From contig CADCVD010000087.1 of NCBI GenBank assembly GCA_902806055.1, positions 1 to 33,155 on the forward strand: a stretch of 33,155 bases of DNA. The letters are read 5' to 3'. Positions 7,071-15,527 of the stretch are shown in pieces. The stretch's first letter is position 1, and the number at the start of each line of letters is the position of its first letter. A program made the position numbers and the translations under genes. The notes below the pieces were generated by a model. It had not been told where the DNA came from, did not search any database, and worked only from the letters and a program-made list of their open reading frames with translations. Origin of the DNA: an uncultured Rubrobacteraceae bacterium (GTDB taxonomy: Bacteria > Actinomycetota > Rubrobacteria > Rubrobacterales > Rubrobacteraceae).

Positions 7071-8087
7071 CTACGCCGGGATATCTAAGACTATCTTGCC
7101 CATGCCTGTAGCCTCCTCCATGTGGTTCATGGCGGCGGAGGTCTCTTCTAGGGAGAAGGTTTCGTTGATGACCGGGTGCAGCTCGTGCTTCTCGTAGAAC
7201 TCTAGCATCGAGCGGAAATCCTCAGGGCTGCCCATGGCGGTGCCGAAGACGTCGAGCCACTTGAGGAAGATCCTGGGCATAACCACCGTTACCTTCGGAC
7301 CGGCGGTAGACCCGAACGTAACAATGCGGCTGCCGGGCTTGGCGAGAGAGACCAGGGCATCGAATCCCTCGCCGCCGACGTGGTCCACGGAGAGATCCAC
7401 CCCGCCGGTCATCTCCTTGAGCTCCCTTGACCAGTTCTCAGAGTTGTAGTTGATGCCGCCCTCCGCGCCGAGTTCTTTGGCCTTCTCAAGCTTCTCGTCG
7501 CTCCCGGAGGTAACGAAGACTCTGGCTCCAGCGGCCGAGGCCATCTGCACGACGAAGGTCGCTACCCCGCTCCCCACGCCGGGCACGAGCACGGTCTCGC
7601 CCTCCTGCAGTCCTCCGCGCGTGAAGAGCGCCCGGTAGGCTGTCAGCGCCGCGAGTGGTAGCGCCGCAGCCTCCTCGTGCGAGAGATGCGAGGGCTTGGG
7701 GAAGACGTGGTCCGTCGGGACCTTTACGAACTGGGCATAGGTACCGTCGTCCGGGAGCCCCAGGATACGATAGTCCTTACCCGGTACCTTGGGATTGTCG
7801 CCCCAGTAGAGCGACGGGTTAATGACGACCTCGTTGCCCTCATCCGGTCCCTCGGCGCCGTCGCCTTTCGTGGCCACCTCGCCGGAGCCGTCTGAACCCA
7901 GGATTATCGGCAGAGCATCAGGTTTCGCGCCCGGGTACTGGCCCTGGGTGACGAAGACGTCGCGCCGGTTGAGCGCCGCGTTGCGCAGGCGAACGACGAT
8001 CTCGCCGGAACCCGGTTCCGGATCGGGGACGTCCTCGTAGCTCAGGGACTCGGGACCTTCGAGCTCGTGCAGCCTCATCGCTTTCAT
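7071..8087 (-). CDS. Zinc-independent MDR oxidoreductase (quinone oxidoreductase / YogA type)
   Basis: A 338-residue medium-chain dehydrogenase/reductase. The N-terminal GroES-like domain (about 1-125) has NAALNRRDVFVTQGQYP where zinc alcohol dehydrogenases carry the catalytic Cys. The protein contains no cysteine at all, so neither the catalytic nor the structural zinc can be bound, as in NADPH:quinone reductases and enoyl reductases. The Rossmann domain holds the nucleotide-binding turn GVGSGVA (170-176). An ATG at 8087 was chosen over the longer 8123 start because GGAGG lies 8 bases before it. The likely reaction is NAD(P)H-dependent reduction of a quinone, enone or similar carbonyl; the exact substrate is unknown. 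It lies 89 bases downstream of the acyl-CoA dehydrogenase on the same strand. Confidence 0.88.
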   Translation of the reverse strand: MKAMRLHELEGPESLSYEDVPDPEPGSGEIVVRLRNAALNRRDVFVTQGQYPGAKPDALPIILGSDGSGEVATKGDGAEGPDEGNEVVINPSLYWGDNPKVPGKDYRILGLPDDGTYAQFVKVPTDHVFPKPSHLSHEEAAALPLAALTAYRALFTRGGLQEGETVLVPGVGSGVATFVVQMASAAGARVFVTSGSDEKLEKAKELGAEGGINYNSENWSRELKEMTGGVDLSVDHVGGEGFDALVSLAKPGSRIVTFGSTAGPKVTVVMPRIFLKWLDVFGTAMGSPEDFRSMLEFYEKHELHPVINETFSLEETSAAMNHMEEATGMGKIVLDIPA

Positions 8088-8176
8088 GCTTCTATCCTCC
8101 GCCTCAGTACGCGTATACGACAAGGGAACGCCCCGCTCGACGGGAAGCTCATCCCCTTAAGCCTCTAGAGGGAAGG

Positions 8177-9376
8177 TTACACGAAAGCTCCTATTCCCGT
8201 TATGTCGCGGCCCACGATGAGGGACTGTATAGTGTCCGTCCCTTCATAGGTGTAGACGATCTCCACATCCGAGAGGTGCCTGGCGACATGGTACTCCAGC
8301 AGAATCCCGTTGCCTCCCATGCAGTCGCGGGCCTCGGCGCAGACCTGTCTCGCCTTTTTGGCGTTGTTCATCTTCGCGAGCGAGGCCATAGGTCCGGTCA
8401 TCTTGCCCTGCTCCTGTAGCTGTGCCAGACGAAAACACATAAGTTGCATCGTGGTGATCTCCGCTAGCATGTTCGCAAGCTTGTTTTGGATGATCTGGAA
8501 CGAGGCGATGGGTTTGCCGAACTGGACCCGCTCCTTCGTGTACGTCAAGGCTGCCTCATAGGCTGCGATCGCGTGTCCTACAGCCTCCCACGCGACCCCG
8601 CCGCGCGTCGCGGTGAGCACCTTGTTGGTGTCCTTGAAGGAGTTCGCCCCCTCTAGCTTGTTCTTCACGGGTACGCGGACATTGTCCAGGTAGATATTGG
8701 GCTGCCAGACGGCTCGCTTGCCCATCTTGCCGGTTATAAGCTCTGTGGAGTAGCCCTCGGGCATGTGGCCGTTCTCGTCCTTCTCGACCACGAACCCCTT
8801 GACCTGCCCGTCCGCCTCGTCGCGCGCCCAGATGATAACAAGGTCGGCGAAGGTGGCGTTGCCGATCCAGCGCTTCTCCCCGTTCAACACGTACTCGTCA
8901 CCCTCGCGCCGTGCGCTCGTCTCTAGCATCACCGAGTCGGAGCCGTGCTTTGCCTCGGTTAGACCCCACGCCCCGATCTTCTCGAGCCGTGCCATCTGCG
9001 GGAGCCAACGCTCCTTCTGCTCCTCGCTGCCACAGATTTCGATGGTCCCCATCGCAAGCCCCGAGTGGACGCCGAAGAAGGTGTTGAGGCTGCCGTCGCC
9101 TCGCGCCATCTCTATAGCAACGAGGACGGACGCCACGTGGCTCATCCCCGGACATCCGTAACCCTGTATCGTAGTACCCGCGATCCCGAGCTCGGCGATC
9201 TTAGGTATCAGCTCGAACGGGAACTGAGCCTTCTCCCAGTAGTCGTTGATGATCGGGATAACCTCCCGATCGGCGAAGGCGCGGACCTTGTCGCGTATCT
9301 CGCGCTCCTCGTCCGTCAAGAGCTCTTCGAGCAGGTAGTAATCGGTCCCCAAAGATCGGGCAACGTCGGTGATCAA
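8177..9376 (-). CDS. Acyl-CoA dehydrogenase, glutaryl-CoA dehydrogenase / ACX4-like clade
   Basis: FAD-dependent oxidation of an acyl-CoA to the 2-enoyl-CoA, the first oxidative step of beta-oxidation; cytosolic. The 399-residue length and domain order are standard. The FAD/substrate segment AWGLTEAKHGSD is near 136-147, and the catalytic Glu (about 378) is in VYTYEGTDTIQSLIVGRDITG, the ending typical of the GCDH branch. By eye alignment, the human GCDH arginine that holds the glutaryl carboxylate is Asn here (about 98, in GDGSLNTFFGVHS). A short-chain acyl-CoA is therefore more likely than glutaryl-CoA. I set the start at TTG 9376, with AAAGGAGG 6 bases upstream; the GTG at 9409 lies upstream of that site. 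It diverges from a PadR regulator across about 118 bases. Confidence 0.93.
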   Translation of the reverse strand: MITDVARSLGTDYYLLEELLTDEEREIRDKVRAFADREVIPIINDYWEKAQFPFELIPKIAELGIAGTTIQGYGCPGMSHVASVLVAIEMARGDGSLNTFFGVHSGLAMGTIEICGSEEQKERWLPQMARLEKIGAWGLTEAKHGSDSVMLETSARREGDEYVLNGEKRWIGNATFADLVIIWARDEADGQVKGFVVEKDENGHMPEGYSTELITGKMGKRAVWQPNIYLDNVRVPVKNKLEGANSFKDTNKVLTATRGGVAWEAVGHAIAAYEAALTYTKERVQFGKPIASFQIIQNKLANMLAEITTMQLMCFRLAQLQEQGKMTGPMASLAKMNNAKKARQVCAEARDCMGGNGILLEYHVARHLSDVEIVYTYEGTDTIQSLIVGRDITGIGAFV

Positions 9377-9441
9377 AGCCTTCCTCCTTTGCTCCCTTAC
9401 CCATAACACTCTAGCACGGCCCTCAGAGCTCGCGCCCGAGT

Positions 9442-9463
9442 GTTATCATACTTGAGGTTATCA
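9442..9463. promoter_or_regulatory. Direct GTTATCA repeats in the acyl-CoA dehydrogenase/PadR divergent region
   Basis: GTTATCA occurs at 9442-9448 and again at 9457-9463, 15 bases start to start. They lie in the AT-rich centre of the only divergent promoter region of this block. The following AT-rich stretch (9461-9479, CAAAATTG and AAATTTG) may hold the -10 region for padR. Repeats here could be an operator for the PadR protein, although known PadR sites are usually inverted repeats of ATGT type. Confidence 0.3.
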
Positions 9464-9494
9464 AAATTGACAAAAATTTGGAGGACTCGAACTG

Positions 9495-9884
9495 GTGGAG
9501 CCTATGAGCAGTACGGCGGCGAGCGCGACGCCGACGGAGGTGTTTCTTGGCGAGGTCAAGTCGAAGAGCGTGTTTCCGCTTTTGATCCTGCACATGGTCA
9601 GGAAGCGGCCGGAGTATGGCAACAGCATCATCCGTGGGATCAAGGAGACGACGAGCGGGGTGATGAGCGTCTCGCCGAACGCGGTATATCCTCTCTTGCG
9701 GCGGCTGGAGGAGAAGGGTTACGTGACGGGCGAATGGGAGGACCCTGACACCCGGAGCCGCCGCTTCTACACCATCACGCCGCTCGGCGAAGAGAAGTAT
9801 GCCGAGATACGGGAGAGATTCGAGGAGCATCTGGTGCGCGTACAAGGGGTCCTCGAATCCCTGCACCGGGAGATCTACGGTTGA
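9495..9884 (+). CDS. PadR-family transcriptional regulator
   Basis: A 129-residue protein with a PadR winged helix (about 20-95). KSVFPLLILHMVRKRPEYGNSI is helix 1-2. SVSPNAVYPLLRRLEEKGYV is the recognition helix, and WEDPDTRSRRFYTITPLGEE forms the wing. A charged C-terminal helix (about 98-128) probably dimerises. The GTG at 9495 has GGAGG 10 bases upstream; the ATG at 9504 is the alternative. PadR proteins are phenolic- or lipid-responsive repressors that often control the adjacent operon. Here the candidates are the divergent acyl-CoA dehydrogenase and the fadN-like operon starting 120 bases downstream. The ligand is unknown. The spacer to fadN contains no other gene apart from a 14-codon frame. 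Confidence 0.92.
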   Translation: MEPMSSTAASATPTEVFLGEVKSKSVFPLLILHMVRKRPEYGNSIIRGIKETTSGVMSVSPNAVYPLLRRLEEKGYVTGEWEDPDTRSRRFYTITPLGEEKYAEIRERFEEHLVRVQGVLESLHREIYG

Positions 9885-10004
9885 GCGAAGGGGCTGAATG
9901 ATATTCGGGCGGCGCGGAAATACGGACTGTGTTTGCATGTAAGAGGTTGTGTCTGCTGCAGGTATGGTGGATAGGGCGAGAGAGATCGTGAGGCGGGAGG
10001 TCAG

Positions 10005-12380
10005 ATGACGCACAGGATACGTAGAGTAGCCGTTCTTGGGGCGGGGACGATGGGGGCGGCGATCGCGGCGCACTGCGCGAATGCGGGCCTTGAGGTAGAT
10101 CTGCTCGACATCGCTCCGCAGGATGACGAGGACAAGAACGCCGTGGTAAAGGGCGGGTTCGAGCGGATGAAGAAGGCCAGGCCCGCCGCGCTCATGAGCA
10201 AGAGCGTCCTGGAGCGGATGCGCATCGGCAACTTCGACGACGACCTCGGGCGGGTCGCGGAGGCGGACTGGATCCTCGAAGCCATCATCGAGAAGCTCGA
10301 ACCGAAACAGCAGCTTATGGCGCGCGTAGAGGAGCTTGCCAAAGAGGACGCTATCATCTCGTCCAACACCTCCGGCATCCCGCTCAACCAGGTCGCCGAG
10401 GGACGCTCGGAGAGCTTCAAGAAACGCTTCCTCGGCACTCACTTCTTCAACCCGCCGCGCTACCTCAAGCTCTTCGAGATCATCCCGACCTTCGAGACCG
10501 ACCCGCACATCGTCGAAGATGCGCGAGCCTTGGGCGAACGGGTGCTCGGAAAGGGCGGCGTGATCGCCAAGGACACCCCGAACTTCATCGGCAACCGGCT
10601 CGGGAGCTTCAGCGGCATGAACTCGATGCGTTACGCCTTCGAGAACGGCTACGGCATCGAGGAGATAGACGCTATAACCGGTCCGCTGATCGGTCGCCCC
10701 AAAACAGCAACCTTCCGCCTCAACGACCAGGTTGGATTAGACATTGCCGTAGGAGTCGCAGAGAACCTCTACGAGTTAGTCCCTGAAGACGAGTCGAGGG
10801 AGCAACTGCGCCCGCCCGAGATACTCAAGCAGATGATCGAGAGAGACCTCCTCGGCAACAAGACCGGCGCCGGCTTCTACAAGCGCGACAAGCGGGACGG
10901 CGAGACCGTCTTCGACGTCCTGAACCTCGCAACCTTCGAGCACGAGCCCGCTCAGAACCCCGAGGTGCCGCTCGTTGGGGAGGCCCAGAAGCAGGGCGAC
11001 CTCGGGGCGCGGCTGCGTTTCGTAATGCAGAGAGGTGAGGAGGACCGGCACGCCCGGTATCTGAGGGACACTCTCTTGCCCGACCTCGCGTACGCCTCGC
11101 GGCGGATGCCGGAGATCTCCGACACGTTAGAGAACGTGGATCACGCGATGGAGTGGGGCTACGGCCAGCAGGCAGGTCCCTTCAGGATGTGGGACCTCCT
11201 CGGCGTCGGCGAGACCGTAGAGCAGATGGACTCTTTAGGCATCGAGGTCGCCGGTTGGGTGAGGGAGATGCTGCATGGGGGCAACGAGAGCTTCTACAAG
11301 AAGGAGGAGACGAGCGAGCTCCAGTTCAGCCCGGTGAACATGGAGTACGAGCCGGTGCGCGAGGACCCGATGGAGCTCTCGCTCGACCGGTTGCGCGAGG
11401 AGGGGAAGGAAATCTCGGGCAACGACTCGGCGAGCATCCTCGACCTCGGCGACGGGGTGCTGTGCTTCGAGATCCACTCCAGAGGCAACTCCATTGACGC
11501 GGCCGTCGTCGAGATTGGCTACGAGGCCTTGAACAGGCTCGAAGAAGAGGACGATTGGGTTGGGCTCGTGATCGGCAACGAGGGCCGAAACTTCTGCGTC
11601 GGCGCAAACATAGGCGAGATGGTCGAGGAGGCGCAGAAAGGGGACCTCGATAGCATCGCCGAAGCCGTGGACGCCCTGCAAAATCTGCTCATGGGTTTTC
11701 GCTTCGCCTCCAAGCCGGTCGTCGCCGCCCCGCACGGGCAGACTTTGGGCGGCGGGGCGGAGATAGCCCTGCACGCCGACCGCATCTGTGCCGCGGGCGA
11801 GACGTACATAGGCCTCGTCGAGACCGGCGTCGGGCTCATCCCGGCGGGCGGCGGCACGAAGGAGATGGTCCGCAGGCTCGTCTCCCCGGCGATGTACACC
11901 AGGGCGCCCTCGCTCCCCTACGTGCAGGAGGTCTTCCAGAAGATAGCGCTGGCGCAGGTCTCGGGTAGCGCGCTGGAGGCGAAAGAGATGGGCTTTCTCA
12001 AGGAGGACGACCGGGTGGTGATGAACGCCGACCATCTCATCCACGCCGCCAAGCGCGAGACGCTCGACCTCGCCGATGGCTACGCCCCGCCCATCCGCGA
12101 CAAGTCCATCTACGCCGCCGGGACGGTCGTACGCGCGGCCATCGAGGCCGCAGTCATCAGGACCATGATGTGGGGCCGTTACGCTACGGAGTATGACGGC
12201 GTCATTGCCAAACACCTCGCGCGCGTCCTCACCGGCGGCGACGTCTCGGTAGCCCAGTGGGTCCCCGAGGAATATATACTCAGGCTGGAGAAGGAAGCGT
12301 TTCTGGAGCTCCTGAAGAACGAGAAGACCCACGAGCGCATCGGTGCGATGCTCAAGACGGGAAAGCCGCTGAGGAACTAA
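10005..12380 (+). CDS. fadN: Bifunctional 3-hydroxyacyl-CoA dehydrogenase / enoyl-CoA hydratase (FadN type)
   Basis: Carries out hydration of enoyl-CoA and NAD-dependent oxidation of 3-hydroxyacyl-CoA in beta-oxidation. The order is dehydrogenase first, hydratase last, the reverse of E. coli FadB and the same as Bacillus FadN; 791 residues fits that type. The NAD-binding motif is GAGTMG (12-17). The dehydrogenase His is H146 in GTHFFNPPRYLK, with SSNTSGIPL just before it. A second dehydrogenase C-terminal domain spans about 190-470. The crotonase domain (about 485-690) has NFCVGANIGEM, HGQTLGGGAEIAL and GLVETGVGLIPAGGGT, so both catalytic glutamates are kept. GGGAGG lies 5 bases before the ATG at 10005. 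The thiolase follows after 56 bases. Confidence 0.95.
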   Translation: MTHRIRRVAVLGAGTMGAAIAAHCANAGLEVDLLDIAPQDDEDKNAVVKGGFERMKKARPAALMSKSVLERMRIGNFDDDLGRVAEADWILEAIIEKLEPKQQLMARVEELAKEDAIISSNTSGIPLNQVAEGRSESFKKRFLGTHFFNPPRYLKLFEIIPTFETDPHIVEDARALGERVLGKGGVIAKDTPNFIGNRLGSFSGMNSMRYAFENGYGIEEIDAITGPLIGRPKTATFRLNDQVGLDIAVGVAENLYELVPEDESREQLRPPEILKQMIERDLLGNKTGAGFYKRDKRDGETVFDVLNLATFEHEPAQNPEVPLVGEAQKQGDLGARLRFVMQRGEEDRHARYLRDTLLPDLAYASRRMPEISDTLENVDHAMEWGYGQQAGPFRMWDLLGVGETVEQMDSLGIEVAGWVREMLHGGNESFYKKEETSELQFSPVNMEYEPVREDPMELSLDRLREEGKEISGNDSASILDLGDGVLCFEIHSRGNSIDAAVVEIGYEALNRLEEEDDWVGLVIGNEGRNFCVGANIGEMVEEAQKGDLDSIAEAVDALQNLLMGFRFASKPVVAAPHGQTLGGGAEIALHADRICAAGETYIGLVETGVGLIPAGGGTKEMVRRLVSPAMYTRAPSLPYVQEVFQKIALAQVSGSALEAKEMGFLKEDDRVVMNADHLIHAAKRETLDLADGYAPPIRDKSIYAAGTVVRAAIEAAVIRTMMWGRYATEYDGVIAKHLARVLTGGDVSVAQWVPEEYILRLEKEAFLELLKNEKTHERIGAMLKTGKPLRN

Positions 12381-12436
12381 GAAGGTATCACGCACCAAGA
12401 GGCTGAACCTCGAAGCGTTCTGAAGAAGGAGGAAGA

Positions 12437-13615
12437 ATGAAAGAAGCCGTAATCGTCTCGGGTGCCAGGACCGCCGTCGGGCGCGCGCCGAAGGGTGCCC
12501 TGCGCGGCGCCCATCCGGTGGACATGACCGGCGCCGCCATAGACGAGGCCCTCAACCGCACGGACGGGCTCGACCGGCAGGAGGTCGAGGACGTGATCAT
12601 CGGGTGCGCGATGCCGGAAGGGACGCAGGGGTACAACGTCGCCCGGCAGTCGCTTCTCCGGGCCGGGCTGCCGGAGACCGTGCCGGGGCAGACTATCAAC
12701 CGGTTCTGCTCGTCGGGCTTGCAGACCATCGCGTTTGCTGCCGAGAGGATCATGGCCGGCTTCGCGACGACCATAGTGGCCGGCGGGGTCGAGCACATGT
12801 CCTCCACGCTGGAGATGCCGAACTTCTCCCCGAACCCAACGCTGGTCGAGACCAACCCCGCCGTCTACATGGGGATGGGCCTCACCGGCGAGCAGGTCGC
12901 GAAGGAGTTCGGGGTCTCGCGCGAGGACCAGGACGAGTTCGCTCTGAGGAGCCACACTCGCGCCAAAGAGGCCGTAGAGTCCGGGCGCTTCGACGAGCAG
13001 ATCGTACCGCTCGACGTCGAGCTGAACTGGGTCGACGACGACGGCGAGCCGCAGCACTTGGAGACTACCTTCGAGCGCGACGAGGGACCGCGCGACACCA
13101 CGCTTGAGAAGCTCGCCAAGCTCCCGACCGTCTTCCAGCAGGACGGCACCGTAACGGCCGGCAACTCCTCCCAGAGGAGCGACGGGGCGGCGGCGGTCGT
13201 CGTCATGGAGCGCGAGAGGGCTGAGGCGCTGGGGCTCCAGCCGCTCGCCCGCTTCGTCGGTTTCGCCGTCGGCGGCGTACGTCCGGAGGTGATGGGAATA
13301 GGGCCGATGGTCGCCATCCCGAAGGTGTTGGAGCTCACGGGCTTGAGCCTCGACGATATAGACCTCATCGAGTTCAACGAGGCTTTCGCGGCGCAGACGC
13401 TCGCCGTGATCCGGGAGGTCGGCATGGACCTCGAGAAGACTAACGTGAACGGCGGGGCCATAGCCCTCGGCCACCCGATGGGCGCGACCGGCACCAAGCT
13501 CACCGTCCAGCTCCTGAGCGAGATGAAACACCGCGAATCGAAGTACGGCATGGTCACCATGTGCATCGGCGGCGGCATGGGCGCCGCGGGCATCTTCGAG
13601 AACCTGCAGAACTGA
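12437..13615 (+). CDS. fadA: Acetyl-CoA acyltransferase (3-ketoacyl-CoA thiolase)
   Basis: Thiolytic cleavage of 3-ketoacyl-CoA to acetyl-CoA and a shortened acyl-CoA, the last step of beta-oxidation. The 392-residue thiolase has nucleophile C91 in NRFCSSGLQT, NEAFAAQ (about 315-321), the catalytic His in GHPMGATG (about 348-355) and the second Cys in MCIGGGMGAAG near the C-terminus. AAGGAGGAAG lies directly upstream of the ATG at 12437. The pairing with the FadN-type enzyme is the usual beta-oxidation gene pair. Members of this family also act in the biosynthetic direction as acetoacetyl-CoA thiolases, but the neighbours favour degradation. Confidence 0.95.
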   Translation: MKEAVIVSGARTAVGRAPKGALRGAHPVDMTGAAIDEALNRTDGLDRQEVEDVIIGCAMPEGTQGYNVARQSLLRAGLPETVPGQTINRFCSSGLQTIAFAAERIMAGFATTIVAGGVEHMSSTLEMPNFSPNPTLVETNPAVYMGMGLTGEQVAKEFGVSREDQDEFALRSHTRAKEAVESGRFDEQIVPLDVELNWVDDDGEPQHLETTFERDEGPRDTTLEKLAKLPTVFQQDGTVTAGNSSQRSDGAAAVVVMERERAEALGLQPLARFVGFAVGGVRPEVMGIGPMVAIPKVLELTGLSLDDIDLIEFNEAFAAQTLAVIREVGMDLEKTNVNGGAIALGHPMGATGTKLTVQLLSEMKHRESKYGMVTMCIGGGMGAAGIFENLQN

Positions 13616-13643
13616 GGTCTCTACTCGACACCAGGGAGCCGCT

Positions 13644-14528
13644 GTGAACGGACCGGGATGGAACCACGGGTACCTCGATACCAACGGTATCAACATCCAC
13701 TACGTCCGCCAGGGGAGCGGCACTCCCCTGGTATTGCTGCACGGCTGGCCGGAGTTCTGGATGGTCTGGCGCAAGAACATCCCGGCTCTTTCGGAGGACT
13801 TCGACGTGGTCGCCCCCGACCTGCGGGGCTTCGGCGAGACCGACAGGCCCGGCTTGCCGGATCCTCCGAGCGATCTCCTCGGTGACTACGTGGAGGATCT
13901 GCGCGGACTCGCCGACGCTCTGGGGTTAGAGAGGTTCGGGATCGTGAGCCATGACGTGGGCGCCTACGTGGCGCAGGGCTTCGCGCGGAAGTATCCGGAT
14001 CGGCTCTCTGGTCTGTTCTTCTTCAACTGTCCCTACCCGGGGATCGGGAGGCGCTGGGTGGAGCCGGACCACGTAAACGAGATTTGGTACCAGACCTTCA
14101 ACCAGCAGCCCTGGGCGGCGTCTCTGGTCGGCGAGAACCGCAAGACCTGCGAGACCTACATACGCCACTTCCTCGACCACTGGGCCCACAAGCCCGGCCT
14201 CTTCGACGAGGACCTCGATCTTTGGGTGGAGAACTTCATGAAGCCGGGCAACCTCCAGGGAGGGTTCGACTGGTATGTCGCCACGAACGCGTCCAGGATC
14301 AAGTTGATCCGCAACGGCCCGCCGGAGATGCCGAAGATAGAGACGCCCACGCGCGTCTTATGGGGAAGGAGCGACAGCGTGCTCAAGGTCGAGTGGGCAG
14401 ACCGGCTCGGAGACTACTTCGCGAACCACGATTTCACGCCGGCGGAGGAGGCCGGACACTTCGTCCACTACGAGCGGCCCGAGCTAGCCAACCGCGAGAT
14501 CGCCGAATTCTTTCGGGCGCTCCGTTGA
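13644..14528 (+). CDS. Alpha/beta hydrolase, epoxide hydrolase-like
   Basis: A 294-residue alpha/beta hydrolase. The oxyanion-hole motif is HGWPEFW (33-39), DLRGFGETDRP follows (59-69), and the nucleophile is D104 in VSHDVGAYVAQ. An Asp rather than a Ser nucleophile marks the epoxide hydrolase / haloalkane dehalogenase group. The general-base His is in EEAGHFVHYERPE (about 270-282), and a cap domain occupies about 130-215. The GTG at 13644 has GGGAG 5 bases upstream. It lies 28 bases after the thiolase and overlaps the next gene by 4 bases, so it is part of the operon. It may detoxify epoxy-acyl or other epoxide intermediates; a dehalogenase role cannot be excluded. Confidence 0.88.
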   Translation: MNGPGWNHGYLDTNGINIHYVRQGSGTPLVLLHGWPEFWMVWRKNIPALSEDFDVVAPDLRGFGETDRPGLPDPPSDLLGDYVEDLRGLADALGLERFGIVSHDVGAYVAQGFARKYPDRLSGLFFFNCPYPGIGRRWVEPDHVNEIWYQTFNQQPWAASLVGENRKTCETYIRHFLDHWAHKPGLFDEDLDLWVENFMKPGNLQGGFDWYVATNASRIKLIRNGPPEMPKIETPTRVLWGRSDSVLKVEWADRLGDYFANHDFTPAEEAGHFVHYERPELANREIAEFFRALR

Positions 14529-15526
14529 CCGGAGGAGTAGCCCCTTCAGAACTTGCTGCGCAGCCCGTCGGGGAGGCAGCACGGGTCGCCGAGGGCGTGT
14601 ACCAGCTAAAGGTGCCGGTACCCATTCCGCTCGTGTTCGTCTCTGCGTACCTCGTGGAGGGGGACGATGGGTGGACCCTGATCGACACAGGCTTCGACTA
14701 CCCTGAGGGGCGGGCGGCCTGGGAGTCGGGGGCCGCGGCGGTTGGGTGCGATCTGCGGCGGGATGTGGAGCGTATCGTCGTGACGCACTTTCACCCGGAT
14801 CACCTCGGGGCGGCGCACTGGTTGCAGGAGATCAGCGGCGCGCCGGTGTACATGCTGGAGAGCGAGATCCAAAACTCCCGCGAGGTGTGGGAGAACCGCG
14901 ACCAGTCGAAGTTTATCGACCATCTGGTGCGCCACGGTATGGATCGCGAGACAACCGAAAAGGCCGCGCGGAGCATGAGGACGAACCTCGTTCTCCCCGA
15001 GAAGATGATCCCCTTGAAGAAGGGGGAGGAGATGCCCCTCGGGCCGGGAACGTCGTGGGTGGTACACGCGCCTGGACACGCCGACCACCAGCTAATGCTC
15101 CACGACGAGGGACGCAGAATCCTCTTCGCCGCCGACCACGTCCTCCTGAAGATTACCCCCAACGTCGGACTCTGGCCGGAGACCACCCCTGATCCGCTAA
15201 ACCGCTATATGGAGAACCTCCGGAGCATGCGAAGCCTCCCTGTAGAGCTCGTCCTCCCCGGCCACGGCCCGCTCTTCCACGACCTCGAAGGCCGGATAGA
15301 AGAGCTTCTGGTCCACCACGAGGAGCGACTGGAGGAGATGCTGCGGGAGATAAGAGATCGGCCAAAGACCCCTTTCGAGGTCTCGCGCAAGGTCTTCCGC
15401 TACGGCCTCTCGATCTACGAGCGGTGCTTCGCGCTGGCCGAGACTTTGGCCCACCTGGATCACCTCGTCCTCGAAGACCGGGCGGAGCGCATGGACGACG
15501 GAACCGTCTCTTTCCGGGCAACCTAG
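14525..15526 (+). CDS. Metallo-beta-lactamase-fold hydrolase
   Basis: A 333-residue soluble MBL-fold protein. Metal ligands are H88, H90, D92 and H93 (THFHPDHLG), H184 (APGHADHQ), D203 (FAADHVL) and H246 (VLPGHGP), a complete two-metal set. A helical C-terminal extension (about 255-333) resembles the LACTB2-like / glyoxalase II-type branch (an additional winged-helix-like tail). The TTG start at 14525 overlaps the epoxide hydrolase stop as TTGA; no strong ribosome binding site is seen, so translation is probably coupled. The long open frame that runs upstream through the hydrolase gene is a shadow. Thioester hydrolysis would suit an acyl-CoA operon, but the substrate is inferred only. Confidence 0.88.
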   Translation: MTGGVAPSELAAQPVGEAARVAEGVYQLKVPVPIPLVFVSAYLVEGDDGWTLIDTGFDYPEGRAAWESGAAAVGCDLRRDVERIVVTHFHPDHLGAAHWLQEISGAPVYMLESEIQNSREVWENRDQSKFIDHLVRHGMDRETTEKAARSMRTNLVLPEKMIPLKKGEEMPLGPGTSWVVHAPGHADHQLMLHDEGRRILFAADHVLLKITPNVGLWPETTPDPLNRYMENLRSMRSLPVELVLPGHGPLFHDLEGRIEELLVHHEERLEEMLREIRDRPKTPFEVSRKVFRYGLSIYERCFALAETLAHLDHLVLEDRAERMDDGTVSFRAT

Positions 15527-15527
15527 T

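Noticed and set aside
9898-9910. GAAT-GAT-ATTC palindrome upstream of fadN as a Bacillus-type FadR site
   Set aside because: Only part of the known consensus is matched and the arms are 4 bp; expected by chance.
9964-10008. 14-codon frame (MVDRAREIVRREVR) overlapping the fadN start as ATGA
   Set aside because: Too short and without a clear ribosome binding site; probably chance in purine-rich leader sequence.
14084-14524. Upstream extension of the MBL hydrolase frame
   Set aside because: It is out-of-frame sequence of the epoxide hydrolase gene; the TTGA overlap start at 14525 fits the domain.
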